DNA from: Anaerolineae bacterium
Lineage (GTDB): Bacteria; Chloroflexota; Anaerolineae; JAFGEY01
Reading direction: 5' to 3'
Assembly: GCA_016929205.1 (NCBI GenBank)
Contig: JAFGJF010000129.1
Coordinates: 1-9,265, forward strand
DNA length: 9,265 nucleotides
Both the position numbers and the translations under genes were made by a program. Every line of letters begins with the position of its first letter. The first letter of the stretch is position 1. Positions 1-5,893 of the stretch are shown here, piece by piece. Below the pieces are notes generated by a model. That model did not search any database. It saw only the letters and a program-made list of their open reading frames with translations, and was not told the DNA's origin.

Positions 1-79
1 CTACCAATTCGACCGCTCGCGCGGTGTAACCGGCTTTCCTGCCAGGCCACAAGACGTGCTATGATGATCTTGGGTTTAT
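1..79. other. Short upstream stretch without an identifiable gene
   Basis: No gene can be assigned here. Two + frames are open from the window edge and stop early (TAA at 27-29 and TGA at 62-64), so the last few codons of an upstream gene could be present, but there are too few residues to recognise. In Firmicutes holB often follows tmk and small genes, so a tmk-like gene further left would be unsurprising. A small perfect stem (ACCGC/GCGGT, 12-25) has no T-run after it and is not a convincing terminator. Confidence 0.4.
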
Positions 80-108
80 TTGGGCTCCAGGTCATTCTAT
101 GGTACAAT
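80..108 (+). promoter_or_regulatory. Predicted sigma-A-type promoter with extended -10 for holB-ricT
   Basis: TTGGGC (80-85) and TACAAT (103-108) are separated by 17 bp, and TGG directly before TACAAT gives an extended -10. Transcription would begin near 114-116, leaving a leader of about 14 nt that contains the ribosome binding site at 118-123. The same core, CTATGGTAYAAT, recurs on the minus strand at 5745-5756 upstream of the hydrolase gene. The prediction is from sequence only; the -35 matches just the TTG of the consensus. Confidence 0.55.
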
Positions 109-117
109 ATTCCTCTT

Positions 118-123
118 GGGAGG
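118..123 (+). promoter_or_regulatory. Shine-Dalgarno that sets the holB start at GTG 129
   Basis: GGGAGG lies 5 nt before the GTG at 129. The in-frame ATG at 99 overlaps the predicted -10 element and has no ribosome binding site before it, so translation most likely begins at the GTG. Confidence 0.7.
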
Positions 124-128
124 AAAAC

Positions 129-1088
129 GTGTGGTCAATCGTGGGACACGAATTCGCAGTCGAATTGTTGGCTCGTAGCATAAAAACGCGCAAAATCAGC
201 CATGCCTACCTGTTGGCGGGGCCATCGCGCATTGGCAAAACAACGTTAGCGCGAGAGCTTGCTCAGACACTGAACTGTGCCGCCTCTGAGCCGCCTTGTG
301 GTGTATGCCGGAGCTGCCAGCTTGCCCAGGCAGATAAACACCCGGATATCAGAGTGATCGCGCCGGAAAACAATCGAATCAAGATTGAAAAAATTCGCGA
401 GCTGCAAAACGCTGCGGCTTTGTCGCCAGTAGAGGGCCGCTACCGGGTGTTCGTCATCAGTCAAATCGATGCTGCGACACCTTCGGCCGCAAACTGTTTG
501 CTCAAAACGCTTGAGGAACCGCCAGAACGTGTCGTTCTCATCCTCACTGCCGATCGCGCCGAATCACTCTTGCCGACGATCATCTCTCGCTGCCAGATGC
601 TGGCACTGCGTTCCCTAACCACAGGACAAATCATATCCGCTTTGCAGGCACGTCACCTCTCAAATGAAAGCGCTACGTTACTCGCTCACTTGGCGCAGGG
701 ACAAATCGGCTGGGCACTTGAGGCTGCGCACGACGACAAGATCCTCGAACGACGAAAGCAGTTCGTCCAGGATCTTTTCCAACTGAACGATGCCTCGTGC
801 ACTGAGCGCTTTGACTATGCCGAACAACTGGCCAAAAAACCGGACCAGATTCCCGATGTGCTGCACGTCATGAGCAGCCTATGGCACGATATCTTGCTCG
901 TCGCTTCAAAAAGTACAGTTCCCATTGCCAATATCGATCACAAAGCCAGATTGGACCATTTGGCAGCGCATACGAGCATCGACACAGCCTTCCGGGTACT
1001 GGACAGTATTCAGAAAACGGCCCAGAGGTTGGAACTCAATGCCAACCCGCGTTTATCGCTCGAGGTGCTGCTGCTCGACCTGCCTTGA
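129..1088 (+). CDS. holB: DNA polymerase III, delta' subunit (clamp-loader ATPase)
   Basis: Clamp-loader subunit that, with delta and tau/gamma, opens and loads the beta sliding clamp during replication. Counting from the GTG at 129 (319 aa), the protein has the AAA+ layout: a Walker A GPSRIGKT at about 31-38, four zinc-ligand cysteines at about 50, 57, 60 and 63 (ending CGVCRSC), a Walker B-like strand VFVISQID at about 107-114 that lacks the usual DE pair, the NCLLKTLEEPP signature at about 122-132, and the SRC motif at about 153-155 whose arginine acts in trans on a neighbouring ATP site. The length and the absence of a long C-terminal extension fit delta' rather than DnaX (tau/gamma). A longer form from ATG 99 is open but unlikely. 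ricT follows 63 bp downstream on the same strand, a pairing known from Firmicutes, which supports the call. Walker A is intact while Walker B is degenerate, so ATP hydrolysis by this subunit is doubtful, as in many delta' proteins. Confidence 0.9.
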   Translation: MWSIVGHEFAVELLARSIKTRKISHAYLLAGPSRIGKTTLARELAQTLNCAASEPPCGVCRSCQLAQADKHPDIRVIAPENNRIKIEKIRELQNAAALSPVEGRYRVFVISQIDAATPSAANCLLKTLEEPPERVVLILTADRAESLLPTIISRCQMLALRSLTTGQIISALQARHLSNESATLLAHLAQGQIGWALEAAHDDKILERRKQFVQDLFQLNDASCTERFDYAEQLAKKPDQIPDVLHVMSSLWHDILLVASKSTVPIANIDHKARLDHLAAHTSIDTAFRVLDSIQKTAQRLELNANPRLSLEVLLLDLP

Positions 1089-1108
1089 GCCAGGATCGGT
1101 CACGGTTG

Positions 1109-1125
1109 CAGGGCGTGATGCCCTG
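1109..1125. other. Perfect stem-loop in the holB-ricT gap
   Basis: CAGGGC (1109-1114) and GCCCTG (1120-1125) form a 6-bp stem with a 5-nt loop, 20 nt after the holB stop. No T-run follows, so it is not a standard terminator. It could stabilise or process the holB-ricT mRNA. An AT-rich GATAAT (1133-1138) just downstream resembles a -10 but has no well-spaced -35. Confidence 0.35.
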
Positions 1126-1151
1126 GAATCTAGATAATACAAGGTGGAATG

Positions 1152-2009
1152 ATGCCCCAGGTCATAGGGATCAAATTTAGAAACTCTTCCAAAGTATACT
1201 ATTTTTCGCCAAACGGCATAGACAGCCCCAGGCTGAACGAATTTGTCATCGTTGAAACTGCACGTGGACAGGAAATTGGCAAGGTCGCTTTTGAGCCGCG
1301 TGAGGTAAGTGACAAAGAGATTCGTGGCAAACTCAAAGATATTCTGCGCCGGGCAACGGCAGTCGACCTGACACAGATGGAAAAGTATCAGCAACAGGAA
1401 AATCAGGCCCTGCGCCAGTGCCGGGAGCAAGTTACAGAACACGACCTGCCAATGAAAGTCATCCGTGCCGAATACAATTTTAACGGCACACACCTCACTT
1501 TTTACTTTACGTCTGAACGCCGCGTGGACTTTCGCGCTTTGGTCAAGGAACTGGCGCGCATCTTTCACGCACGTATCGAACTGCGTCAAGTGGGTGTGCG
1601 TGACGACGTTAAACTGCTCGGTGGCTACGGACGATGTGGTCGCCCCCATTGTTGCTCCACCTGGCTCAACGAGTTCTGCCCCATTTCGATCCGGATGGCG
1701 AAACAACAAGACTTGCCATTAAGCCCGATGGAGATTTCCGGCATCTGTGGGCGTCTGTTGTGCTGCCTGGCATATGAAAATGAATTCTATGGGGAAATGA
1801 AATCAAAAATGCCGCGCGTTGGTCGAACCATTGATACGCCGCAGGGAAAGGCCAGGGTCAAGGCACTAAACGTCCTGCAAGAGACCATCACTATCGAGCT
1901 GGCGGATGAAGTGACGACCACGATCAGCCTGCAGGATCTTGAACCAGAACCACAAACCGATCCCAAACCGCCTTCTCGCCGCCGCAGGAAAGCAAAAAAA
2001 ACAGAGTGA
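1152..2009 (+). CDS. ricT: PSP1-domain protein, RicT/YaaT family
   Basis: Homologue of Bacillus RicT (YaaT), which with RicA and RicF forms an Fe-S-containing complex that directs RNase Y mRNA processing and affects sporulation, biofilm and competence; that role is known from Bacillus and only inferred here. The protein is 285 aa from ATG 1152. The PSP1 core is clear: LGGYGRCGRPHCCSTWL near 156-172 and SGICGRLLCCLAYENE near 196-211, giving the conserved CxxxxCC and CxxxxCC cysteine groups (about 162, 167, 168 and 199, 204, 205). The C-terminus is a basic tail ending SRRRRKAKKTE. Two ATGs lie in tandem (1149 and 1152); AAGGTGG (1141-1147) is only 1 nt from the first and 4 nt from the second, so the second is preferred. 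No RicA or RicF gene is in the window. The stop codon lies in a hairpin shared with the convergent PHP gene. Confidence 0.88.
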   Translation: MPQVIGIKFRNSSKVYYFSPNGIDSPRLNEFVIVETARGQEIGKVAFEPREVSDKEIRGKLKDILRRATAVDLTQMEKYQQQENQALRQCREQVTEHDLPMKVIRAEYNFNGTHLTFYFTSERRVDFRALVKELARIFHARIELRQVGVRDDVKLLGGYGRCGRPHCCSTWLNEFCPISIRMAKQQDLPLSPMEISGICGRLLCCLAYENEFYGEMKSKMPRVGRTIDTPQGKARVKALNVLQETITIELADEVTTTISLQDLEPEPQTDPKPPSRRRRKAKKTE

Positions 2010-2032
2010 GTCGATTATCGATTCACCCTGTT
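2000..2032 (-). terminator. Hairpin terminator shared by convergent ricT and PHP genes
   Basis: A near-perfect inverted repeat is centred on 2016: 16-nt arms with one G-T wobble (2010/2022) and one A-C mismatch (2005/2027). On the minus strand it is followed by a run of eight T (complement of A at 1994-2001), the pattern of a Rho-independent terminator for the PHP gene. On the + strand the sequence after the stem is only mildly T-rich, so it may work less well for ricT. Both stop codons (TGA 2007-2009 on +, TAA 2015-2017 on -) lie inside the stem. Confidence 0.75.
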
Positions 2033-2929
2033 GCTGTTCGTTTGTGCGTCTTGAACAAGCTCTGTCTCAAGACCTCCGGTAGGCCGAGGTCGAGAACCTC
2101 GTTTCCGGATACGATCGCGTGCCGATTCTAATTCTTCTACCGCCGACCAGGGCACGTCTACGCCCCCGATGTCGGCCGAATCCAGCACCTGCGGCCCGTG
2201 ATAATCGCTTCCGCCAGTGGCGATCAGGCCATGCTTGTGTGCCAACCTGGCCAAAAATTGTTGTTCGACCTCTGAATAGCTGCCATAGTAGACTTCCAGG
2301 CCGACGAGACCGGCTCTAACCAGAGACGGAATGTGCTCGACCACATAACTGGGATGAGCGAGCACGGGCACCCCACCCGCTTCCAGAACGAGTTCGATCG
2401 CCTCCTGAGGAAGAAGCTTTGGGCGGGGCACATAGGCATCCGCGTTGCGCCCAATATAGCGTTGAAATGCGTCTTGTACAGATGCAGCATAGCCGGCTTC
2501 AACCAATACCTGTGCAATATGGGGTCGGCCGACGACCCCATCGCCTGCCAGGCCAAGTACGCGCTCCCACGAAACCGTACAGCCCATCTGCGCCAATCGC
2601 TCCCATATCTTGCGGGCACGATTCAGTCGCGACTCACCCATCACCGATAATTGCTCTTGCAGGGGAGCATAATCGACGTCGACATAGTAACCAAGCATGT
2701 GGATCTCGTATTTACCCGGCACGTCGGTGCTGATTTCCACACCGGGAATGACCGTCACTTCCTCGATCGACCGCGCAGCATCCAGTGCCTCTTGCACGCC
2801 AGCCAGCGTATCGTGGTCGGTCAGGGAAATGACCTCAACCTGCTTTTCCAGGGCAAGTTGCACCACCTGGGTGGGCGAATATTGCCCATCCGACGCAGTG
2901 CTATGTAAATGCAAATCCACGCGAGTCAT
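2015..2929 (-). CDS. PHP-domain phosphoesterase, RNase AM/YciV/TrpH-like
   Basis: Metal-dependent phosphoesterase of the PHP superfamily. E. coli YciV (RNase AM) removes 5' nucleotides from RNA and hydrolyses 3',5'-bisphosphate nucleotides; this protein likely acts on a similar cytoplasmic substrate. It is 304 aa with all PHP metal-ligand motifs visible: LHLHST (His7, His9), Asp14, TDHD (Asp38, His39), GVEIS (Glu65), His77, GRPHIA (His137), LAHPS (His192) and GSDYHG (Asp242, His244). The stretch at about 97-170 fits the insertion typical of the YciV group. A low-complexity tail (about 279-304) extends beyond the catalytic core, and its last codons form part of the terminator hairpin. The start ATG lies 17 nt after the spoVS stop, so the two genes are probably one transcript. 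No strong Shine-Dalgarno is seen, which fits translation coupled to spoVS. Confidence 0.85.
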   Translation of the reverse strand: MTRVDLHLHSTASDGQYSPTQVVQLALEKQVEVISLTDHDTLAGVQEALDAARSIEEVTVIPGVEISTDVPGKYEIHMLGYYVDVDYAPLQEQLSVMGESRLNRARKIWERLAQMGCTVSWERVLGLAGDGVVGRPHIAQVLVEAGYAASVQDAFQRYIGRNADAYVPRPKLLPQEAIELVLEAGGVPVLAHPSYVVEHIPSLVRAGLVGLEVYYGSYSEVEQQFLARLAHKHGLIATGGSDYHGPQVLDSADIGGVDVPWSAVEELESARDRIRKRGSRPRPTGGLETELVQDAQTNSNRVNR

Positions 2930-2946
2930 TCTGGCTCATCCATTAT

Positions 2947-3207
2947 TTACTTGGGTACGACAGACAACTTGACCGCCGTACGCTCCTGACCATCAATCTC
3001 GACCTCGACAAACGCCGGAATACAGACCACATCAATCCCATCCAATTCCAGATACCCACGTGCAATGGCCACCGCTTTAACAGCCTGATTCACTGCTCCC
3101 GCGCCGATCGCTTGCACTTCAGCCCGTCCACTTTCTCGCACAACCCCGGCAATCGCACCTGCTACTGACGTAGACCTGGACTTGGCCGATACTTTGATGA
3201 TTTCCAT
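2947..3207 (-). CDS. spoVS: Stage V sporulation protein S family protein
   Basis: Small protein of 86 aa matching the SpoVS family over its full length: it opens MEIIKVSAKSRSTSVAGAIA, continues with GRAEVQAIGAGAVNQAVKA, and ends with the basic KLSVVPK. SpoVS is needed for coat formation and dehydration of Bacillus spores but is also found in non-sporulating bacteria; the family has an Alba-like fold that suggests nucleic-acid binding. No other sporulation gene is visible here, so a general regulatory or RNA/DNA-binding role is more likely. The reading frame is open further upstream, but the ATG at 3205-3207 is the start because AAGGAGG (3216-3222) stands 8 nt before it and the family begins at this residue. 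It is followed by the PHP gene after 17 nt. Confidence 0.92.
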   Translation of the reverse strand: MEIIKVSAKSRSTSVAGAIAGVVRESGRAEVQAIGAGAVNQAVKAVAIARGYLELDGIDVVCIPAFVEVEIDGQERTAVKLSVVPK

Positions 3208-3215
3208 AGGTGTCG

Positions 3216-3222
3216 CCTCCTT
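3216..3222 (-). promoter_or_regulatory. Strong Shine-Dalgarno of spoVS
   Basis: The minus strand reads AAGGAGG, 8 nt before the ATG at 3207. It excludes a longer reading frame that is open up to 3324. Confidence 0.8.
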
Positions 3223-3273
3223 TGCTTTTGCAAGTAGGAGCATAGAATATGGAACGATGCTATGATGTAGGTC

Positions 3274-3291
3274 CTTCCTACGCTTCCTACG
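3274..3291. repeat. Tandem 9-bp repeat in the spoVS leader
   Basis: CTTCCTACG occurs twice in direct succession (3274-3282, 3283-3291). A nearby GTAGG (3267-3271) is inverted relative to CCTAC (3277-3281), giving a small dyad. It falls in the predicted 5' leader of spoVS. It could be a protein-binding site or chance; nothing else in the window repeats it. Confidence 0.4.
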
Positions 3292-3376
3292 CTGGCCTTG
3301 TCGGTCCTCAGACCCTCTATGCACTAGATATAAATGGGGTTTCTTGGGAGCAAAATTCTACACTTGTCCTGCATAC

Positions 3377-3405
3377 ATTGTACACGATTCCGCCCATAAA
3401 CGCAA
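3377..3405 (-). promoter_or_regulatory. Predicted promoter for spoVS-PHP
   Basis: On the minus strand TTGCGT (3400-3405) and TACAAT (3377-3382) are 17 bp apart, the same architecture and -10 hexamer as the holB promoter. This would give a leader of about 160 nt before spoVS. A second -10-like TAGAAT (3355-3360) lies downstream without a good -35. The gap between spoVS and the next gene (3208-3441) holds no coding sequence that I can support. Confidence 0.45.
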
Positions 3406-3441
3406 GAGGCAATTCCATGTTTTTTCAAGATAATCTAACTG

Positions 3442-5538
3442 TCAGGGTGAATCGTTCTCTACCGAAAGAAAAAACGCCTCATCGTATGCGGCTCCCGCGT
3501 TCCAGTAGCACCAGCCCTCGTCGTTGGCCGCTTCAGCAGCACGGCGCTGCTCGGCGATTTCGTAGCGCTCATACCAATAGTGCTGAAGCCAGGGTCGAAT
3601 AATCGTATCCGTCCGCGCCATACCGTATGCCATGCTGATTTCGACCACCTCGTAGGGCTGATCGGATGGCGATGCGAGTCCCAAGTTTCCGGGAATAAAG
3701 GTCGATGGATAGACCATCGGGCAGACGTAATCCACAAGTGGCGCAATGTCCATCAAACGCTGCCCGATGCGCATATCGTGCTCGGGAGTGACCGAGAGTG
3801 CAAAGCCAAAGATATCGGCCGAAAGGAACGCCGGGGTCGGATCGATCGCCGCCTTGGCGGCAGCGACAAAGCCCGAGACCGCCGCGACGCGCGATTCGAG
3901 CGAGTACGGAATCGAATAAATCAGCGCCCGGACGACCTCGAGACTGGTGCTGTCTGAAGGATAGCGCAGGTAATCGTATTGAATTTCGTCAAACCCCATC
4001 CGGATCGCTTCCTTGCTGATCGCAATGTTGTATTCCCACACTTCTTCTCGCGTCGGATCGCCCCACGCCATCCCCTCGCGATCGTAAAAAATCTCGCCAT
4101 CAGGATGCCGGACGGCCAACTCGGGTCGAGCGACGATCAACTCGTTGTCTTTGAATATCACCATCCGGGCGATGGTATAGATCCCCTTTTCCTTGCACAA
4201 ACTCAGAAATTCGGGCAGCGGAAGCCGGGGCGTAGACATCGCATTGCTGACGGATGCGACGATCGGATCGTCCGACTCGAAGGCGATAAATCCACGATCG
4301 CTCTTGATATCGACGACAATGGCGTTCAAGATCGGACTGCGATCGACCATGTCGATGAGCTCCAGCACCCGTTCCTTGTTCCACATCAGCAAATTAAAAT
4401 TGACATAGATGCCTTTGACCGCAAAATGCGTCAGGCTGATTTCAACACAAGAAAGGCCGCTTGGATCCCGGCACGCCTTCAAGTGTTCGTTGTCCGCCGC
4501 CTTGACCCCGGGCCCAACTGGAATGGTCACCCGCTCATAACCCGGCGTTTTGACCAACAGCGTGTACACCCCCGTCAGCTCGGGCAAATGGTACCGCCCC
4601 ACCCGATCGACCGATGCCATGTCCCCGTTGAACAAGACGAGCGTATCCGTCAGCGGCTCTCCCGTCTCGACATCGCGAACAAAGCCGACGAGTTGGCGGG
4701 GAACCAGCTCGACCGAATAAGCCGCCTGGCCATCATAGTCAAACGTCGCCGTAAAATAGCCCTCTCGACGCACCGTAGCTGCGGCGTCATCCGCGAGGCC
4801 GTGCACGACGATCGTCCCCGAAGCATCGGCCTCATCACAAACAGCATCGTCCAGGCACACGGACGCCTCTGAAACCGCGAATCCCGTCAACGAATCATAC
4901 ACGCGAACGGTTGTCGTGATCGGCTCCAGCCGCCAGATCGACGTCGAACCGTCATAACTGCCGCTGTACGTTTGATACCCCGGACGGGACGCCGTCAAGA
5001 CGTCGCCGTTGGCCACACGAGTCAACACAAATCGAGCTTGGGCGTCCAGCGCCGCCTGCTGATCACCGATCGTCAGCGTCGCATCCACCAGCGGGCGATC
5101 CTTGTGCCCCAGAACCTGTCCCATCACTTTGTTGGGCTCGAGTTCCATCTCGACCACGAACGGCGTCTCCTTGCGCAGTGCCACAGTCAGCGCTTGCTGC
5201 CCTTCGAGGTATCGCGCAGACTGGACATAGGCCGTATAGCTCGCCTCGTTCTTGATCCACACCGTGCACGCCCCATCACCATCCGTCAGGCCCTCGTTTT
5301 CGCCGATACGGACCCGGGCATCGGCCACAGGCGCTTGCGTTTCTGCATCTCGGACGACGACCTGCACCTCGACAAACGCCGGCGGTGTCGGCGTCGGTGT
5401 CGGCGTGGACGTCGGCGCTGGCGTAGCCGTACTCTCTGCTTTGGCCAAAGACGAGATCAGCGGTGGCAGCCAAAAAACAGACGACAAGCCGATCACGATC
5501 AAAACGACAATCCCAATCACAATGAAGCGACGATTCAT
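3442..5538 (-). CDS. Membrane-anchored predicted glycoside hydrolase (DUF4015) with four tandem Ig-like/CarboxypepD_reg-type repeats
   Basis: A 698-aa extracytoplasmic protein. Residues 5-25 form a hydrophobic signal anchor; 36-53 are a Pro/Thr linker encoded by hexanucleotide repeats. Four beta-sandwich-like units follow at about 55-134, 137-206, 208-280 and 282-345, with the feature of carboxypeptidase-regulatory-like domains (for example VRDAETQAPVADARVRI, VRDVETGEPLTDTLVLF). Paired cysteines at 228/234 and 356/364 could form disulfides. The C-terminal part, about 371-698, matches the DUF4015 predicted glycoside hydrolase family: GIYVNFN at 377-383, VVDIKSDRG at 408-416, FDEIQYDYLRYPSD at 516-529, ADIFG at 574-578, VCPMVYPS at 605-612 and GWCYWNAG at 675-682. 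Asp410, Glu518 and Asp522 are candidate catalytic residues by position in a TIM barrel (inference). The substrate is unknown; a cell-wall or exported polysaccharide is plausible. Its promoter region carries a foldback element. Confidence 0.82.
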   Translation of the reverse strand: MNRRFIVIGIVVLIVIGLSSVFWLPPLISSLAKAESTATPAPTSTPTPTPTPPAFVEVQVVVRDAETQAPVADARVRIGENEGLTDGDGACTVWIKNEASYTAYVQSARYLEGQQALTVALRKETPFVVEMELEPNKVMGQVLGHKDRPLVDATLTIGDQQAALDAQARFVLTRVANGDVLTASRPGYQTYSGSYDGSTSIWRLEPITTTVRVYDSLTGFAVSEASVCLDDAVCDEADASGTIVVHGLADDAAATVRREGYFTATFDYDGQAAYSVELVPRQLVGFVRDVETGEPLTDTLVLFNGDMASVDRVGRYHLPELTGVYTLLVKTPGYERVTIPVGPGVKAADNEHLKACRDPSGLSCVEISLTHFAVKGIYVNFNLLMWNKERVLELIDMVDRSPILNAIVVDIKSDRGFIAFESDDPIVASVSNAMSTPRLPLPEFLSLCKEKGIYTIARMVIFKDNELIVARPELAVRHPDGEIFYDREGMAWGDPTREEVWEYNIAISKEAIRMGFDEIQYDYLRYPSDSTSLEVVRALIYSIPYSLESRVAAVSGFVAAAKAAIDPTPAFLSADIFGFALSVTPEHDMRIGQRLMDIAPLVDYVCPMVYPSTFIPGNLGLASPSDQPYEVVEISMAYGMARTDTIIRPWLQHYWYERYEIAEQRRAAEAANDEGWCYWNAGAAYDEAFFLSVENDSP

Positions 5539-5576
5539 ACCTTATGGACTCCACAACCATACGACTTTTGGATAGA

Positions 5577-5727
5577 TTGGACTTTTGACAAAGGTCAAGG
5601 AACCAGGTTTTTGATCATATGAGCAAGATATGAGATACAAGCTAGAACAATCTTTGATGCATTATGCTCGTATTTGAGGTGAAAAACCTGGTTTCTGATC
5701 GCCTCTAAAGAATTATCAAAAGTCCAA
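5577..5727. mobile_element. MITE-like foldback element with 12-bp terminal inverted repeats and 6-bp target duplication
   Basis: The ends are perfect inverted repeats: TTGGACTTTTGA (5577-5588) and TCAAAAGTCCAA (5716-5727). Directly outside both ends lies the same hexamer GATAGA (5571-5576 and 5728-5733), as expected from target-site duplication. Inside are a second perfect 12-bp pair, AACCAGGTTTTT (5601-5612) with AAAAACCTGGTT (5682-5693), and a third pair ATATGAGCA (5617-5625) with TGCTCGTAT (5665-5673) that differs by one G-T pair. The three blocks occur in the same order on both sides but with unequal spacers. At 151 bp it is too small for a transposase, so any movement would depend on an enzyme encoded elsewhere. 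It lies in the 5' leader of the hydrolase gene. The alternative is a regulatory hairpin unrelated to transposition, but that would not explain the flanking direct repeat. Confidence 0.72.
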
Positions 5728-5893
5728 GATAGATATAGGCGGGGATTATACCATAGCTTGCCCAAAGAGACCAAGTGAGAAGAGTAGACAGGCCGGATTT
5801 AGCCGCTGCAGCGGTGTAGCGCGGGTGTTGCCGGGCAGCTCGGTACGCAATACGCAGCACGGTTTCACAAACGCCCAAGCACCTACACATCAT
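5705..5893 (-). CDS. Possible small hydrophobic protein, 3' end changed by the foldback element
   Basis: A 62-codon frame that I do not recognise. Its ATG codons (5893 and 5890) overlap the 3' end of the preceding gene (ATGATGTGTAG), suggesting possible translational coupling. The N-terminal half is basic, and residues from about 35 are hydrophobic (TLLTWSLWASYG, then IIPAYIYLGLLIIL), fitting one or two membrane segments. The last seven codons fall inside the foldback element. If that element and one GATAGA copy are removed, the frame runs on for nine other codons and stops at TAA 5542-5544, just before the hydrolase ATG. Against it: a strong promoter motif lies within the frame, and no homologue comes to mind. 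Confidence 0.3.
   Translation of the reverse strand: MMCRCLGVCETVLRIAYRAARQHPRYTAAAAKSGLSTLLTWSLWASYGIIPAYIYLGLLIIL
5745..5774 (-). promoter_or_regulatory. Extended -10 promoter for the hydrolase gene
   Basis: On the minus strand the perfect TATAAT (5745-5750) is preceded by TGG (5751-5753), an extended -10, and TTGGTC (5769-5774) sits 18 bp upstream as a -35. Transcription would start near 5738, just before the foldback element, giving a leader of about 200 nt before the ATG at 5538 that is mostly foldback sequence. Confidence 0.6.

Noticed and set aside
3249..3602. + strand frame of 117 codons starting in the spoVS leader
   Set aside because: It crosses the leader, the predicted promoter and the 3' end of the hydrolase gene, with no recognisable motif or good start site.
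3979..4872. + strand open frame of 297 codons within the hydrolase gene
   Set aside because: It is antisense to a gene with clear domain motifs, has no ribosome binding site, and its composition is that of a mirrored frame.
5601..5693. Inner AACCAGGTTTTT pair read as a terminator for the upstream gene
   Set aside because: The T-runs face the loop rather than following the 3' arm on either strand, which does not fit intrinsic termination; the transposable-element reading explains more.
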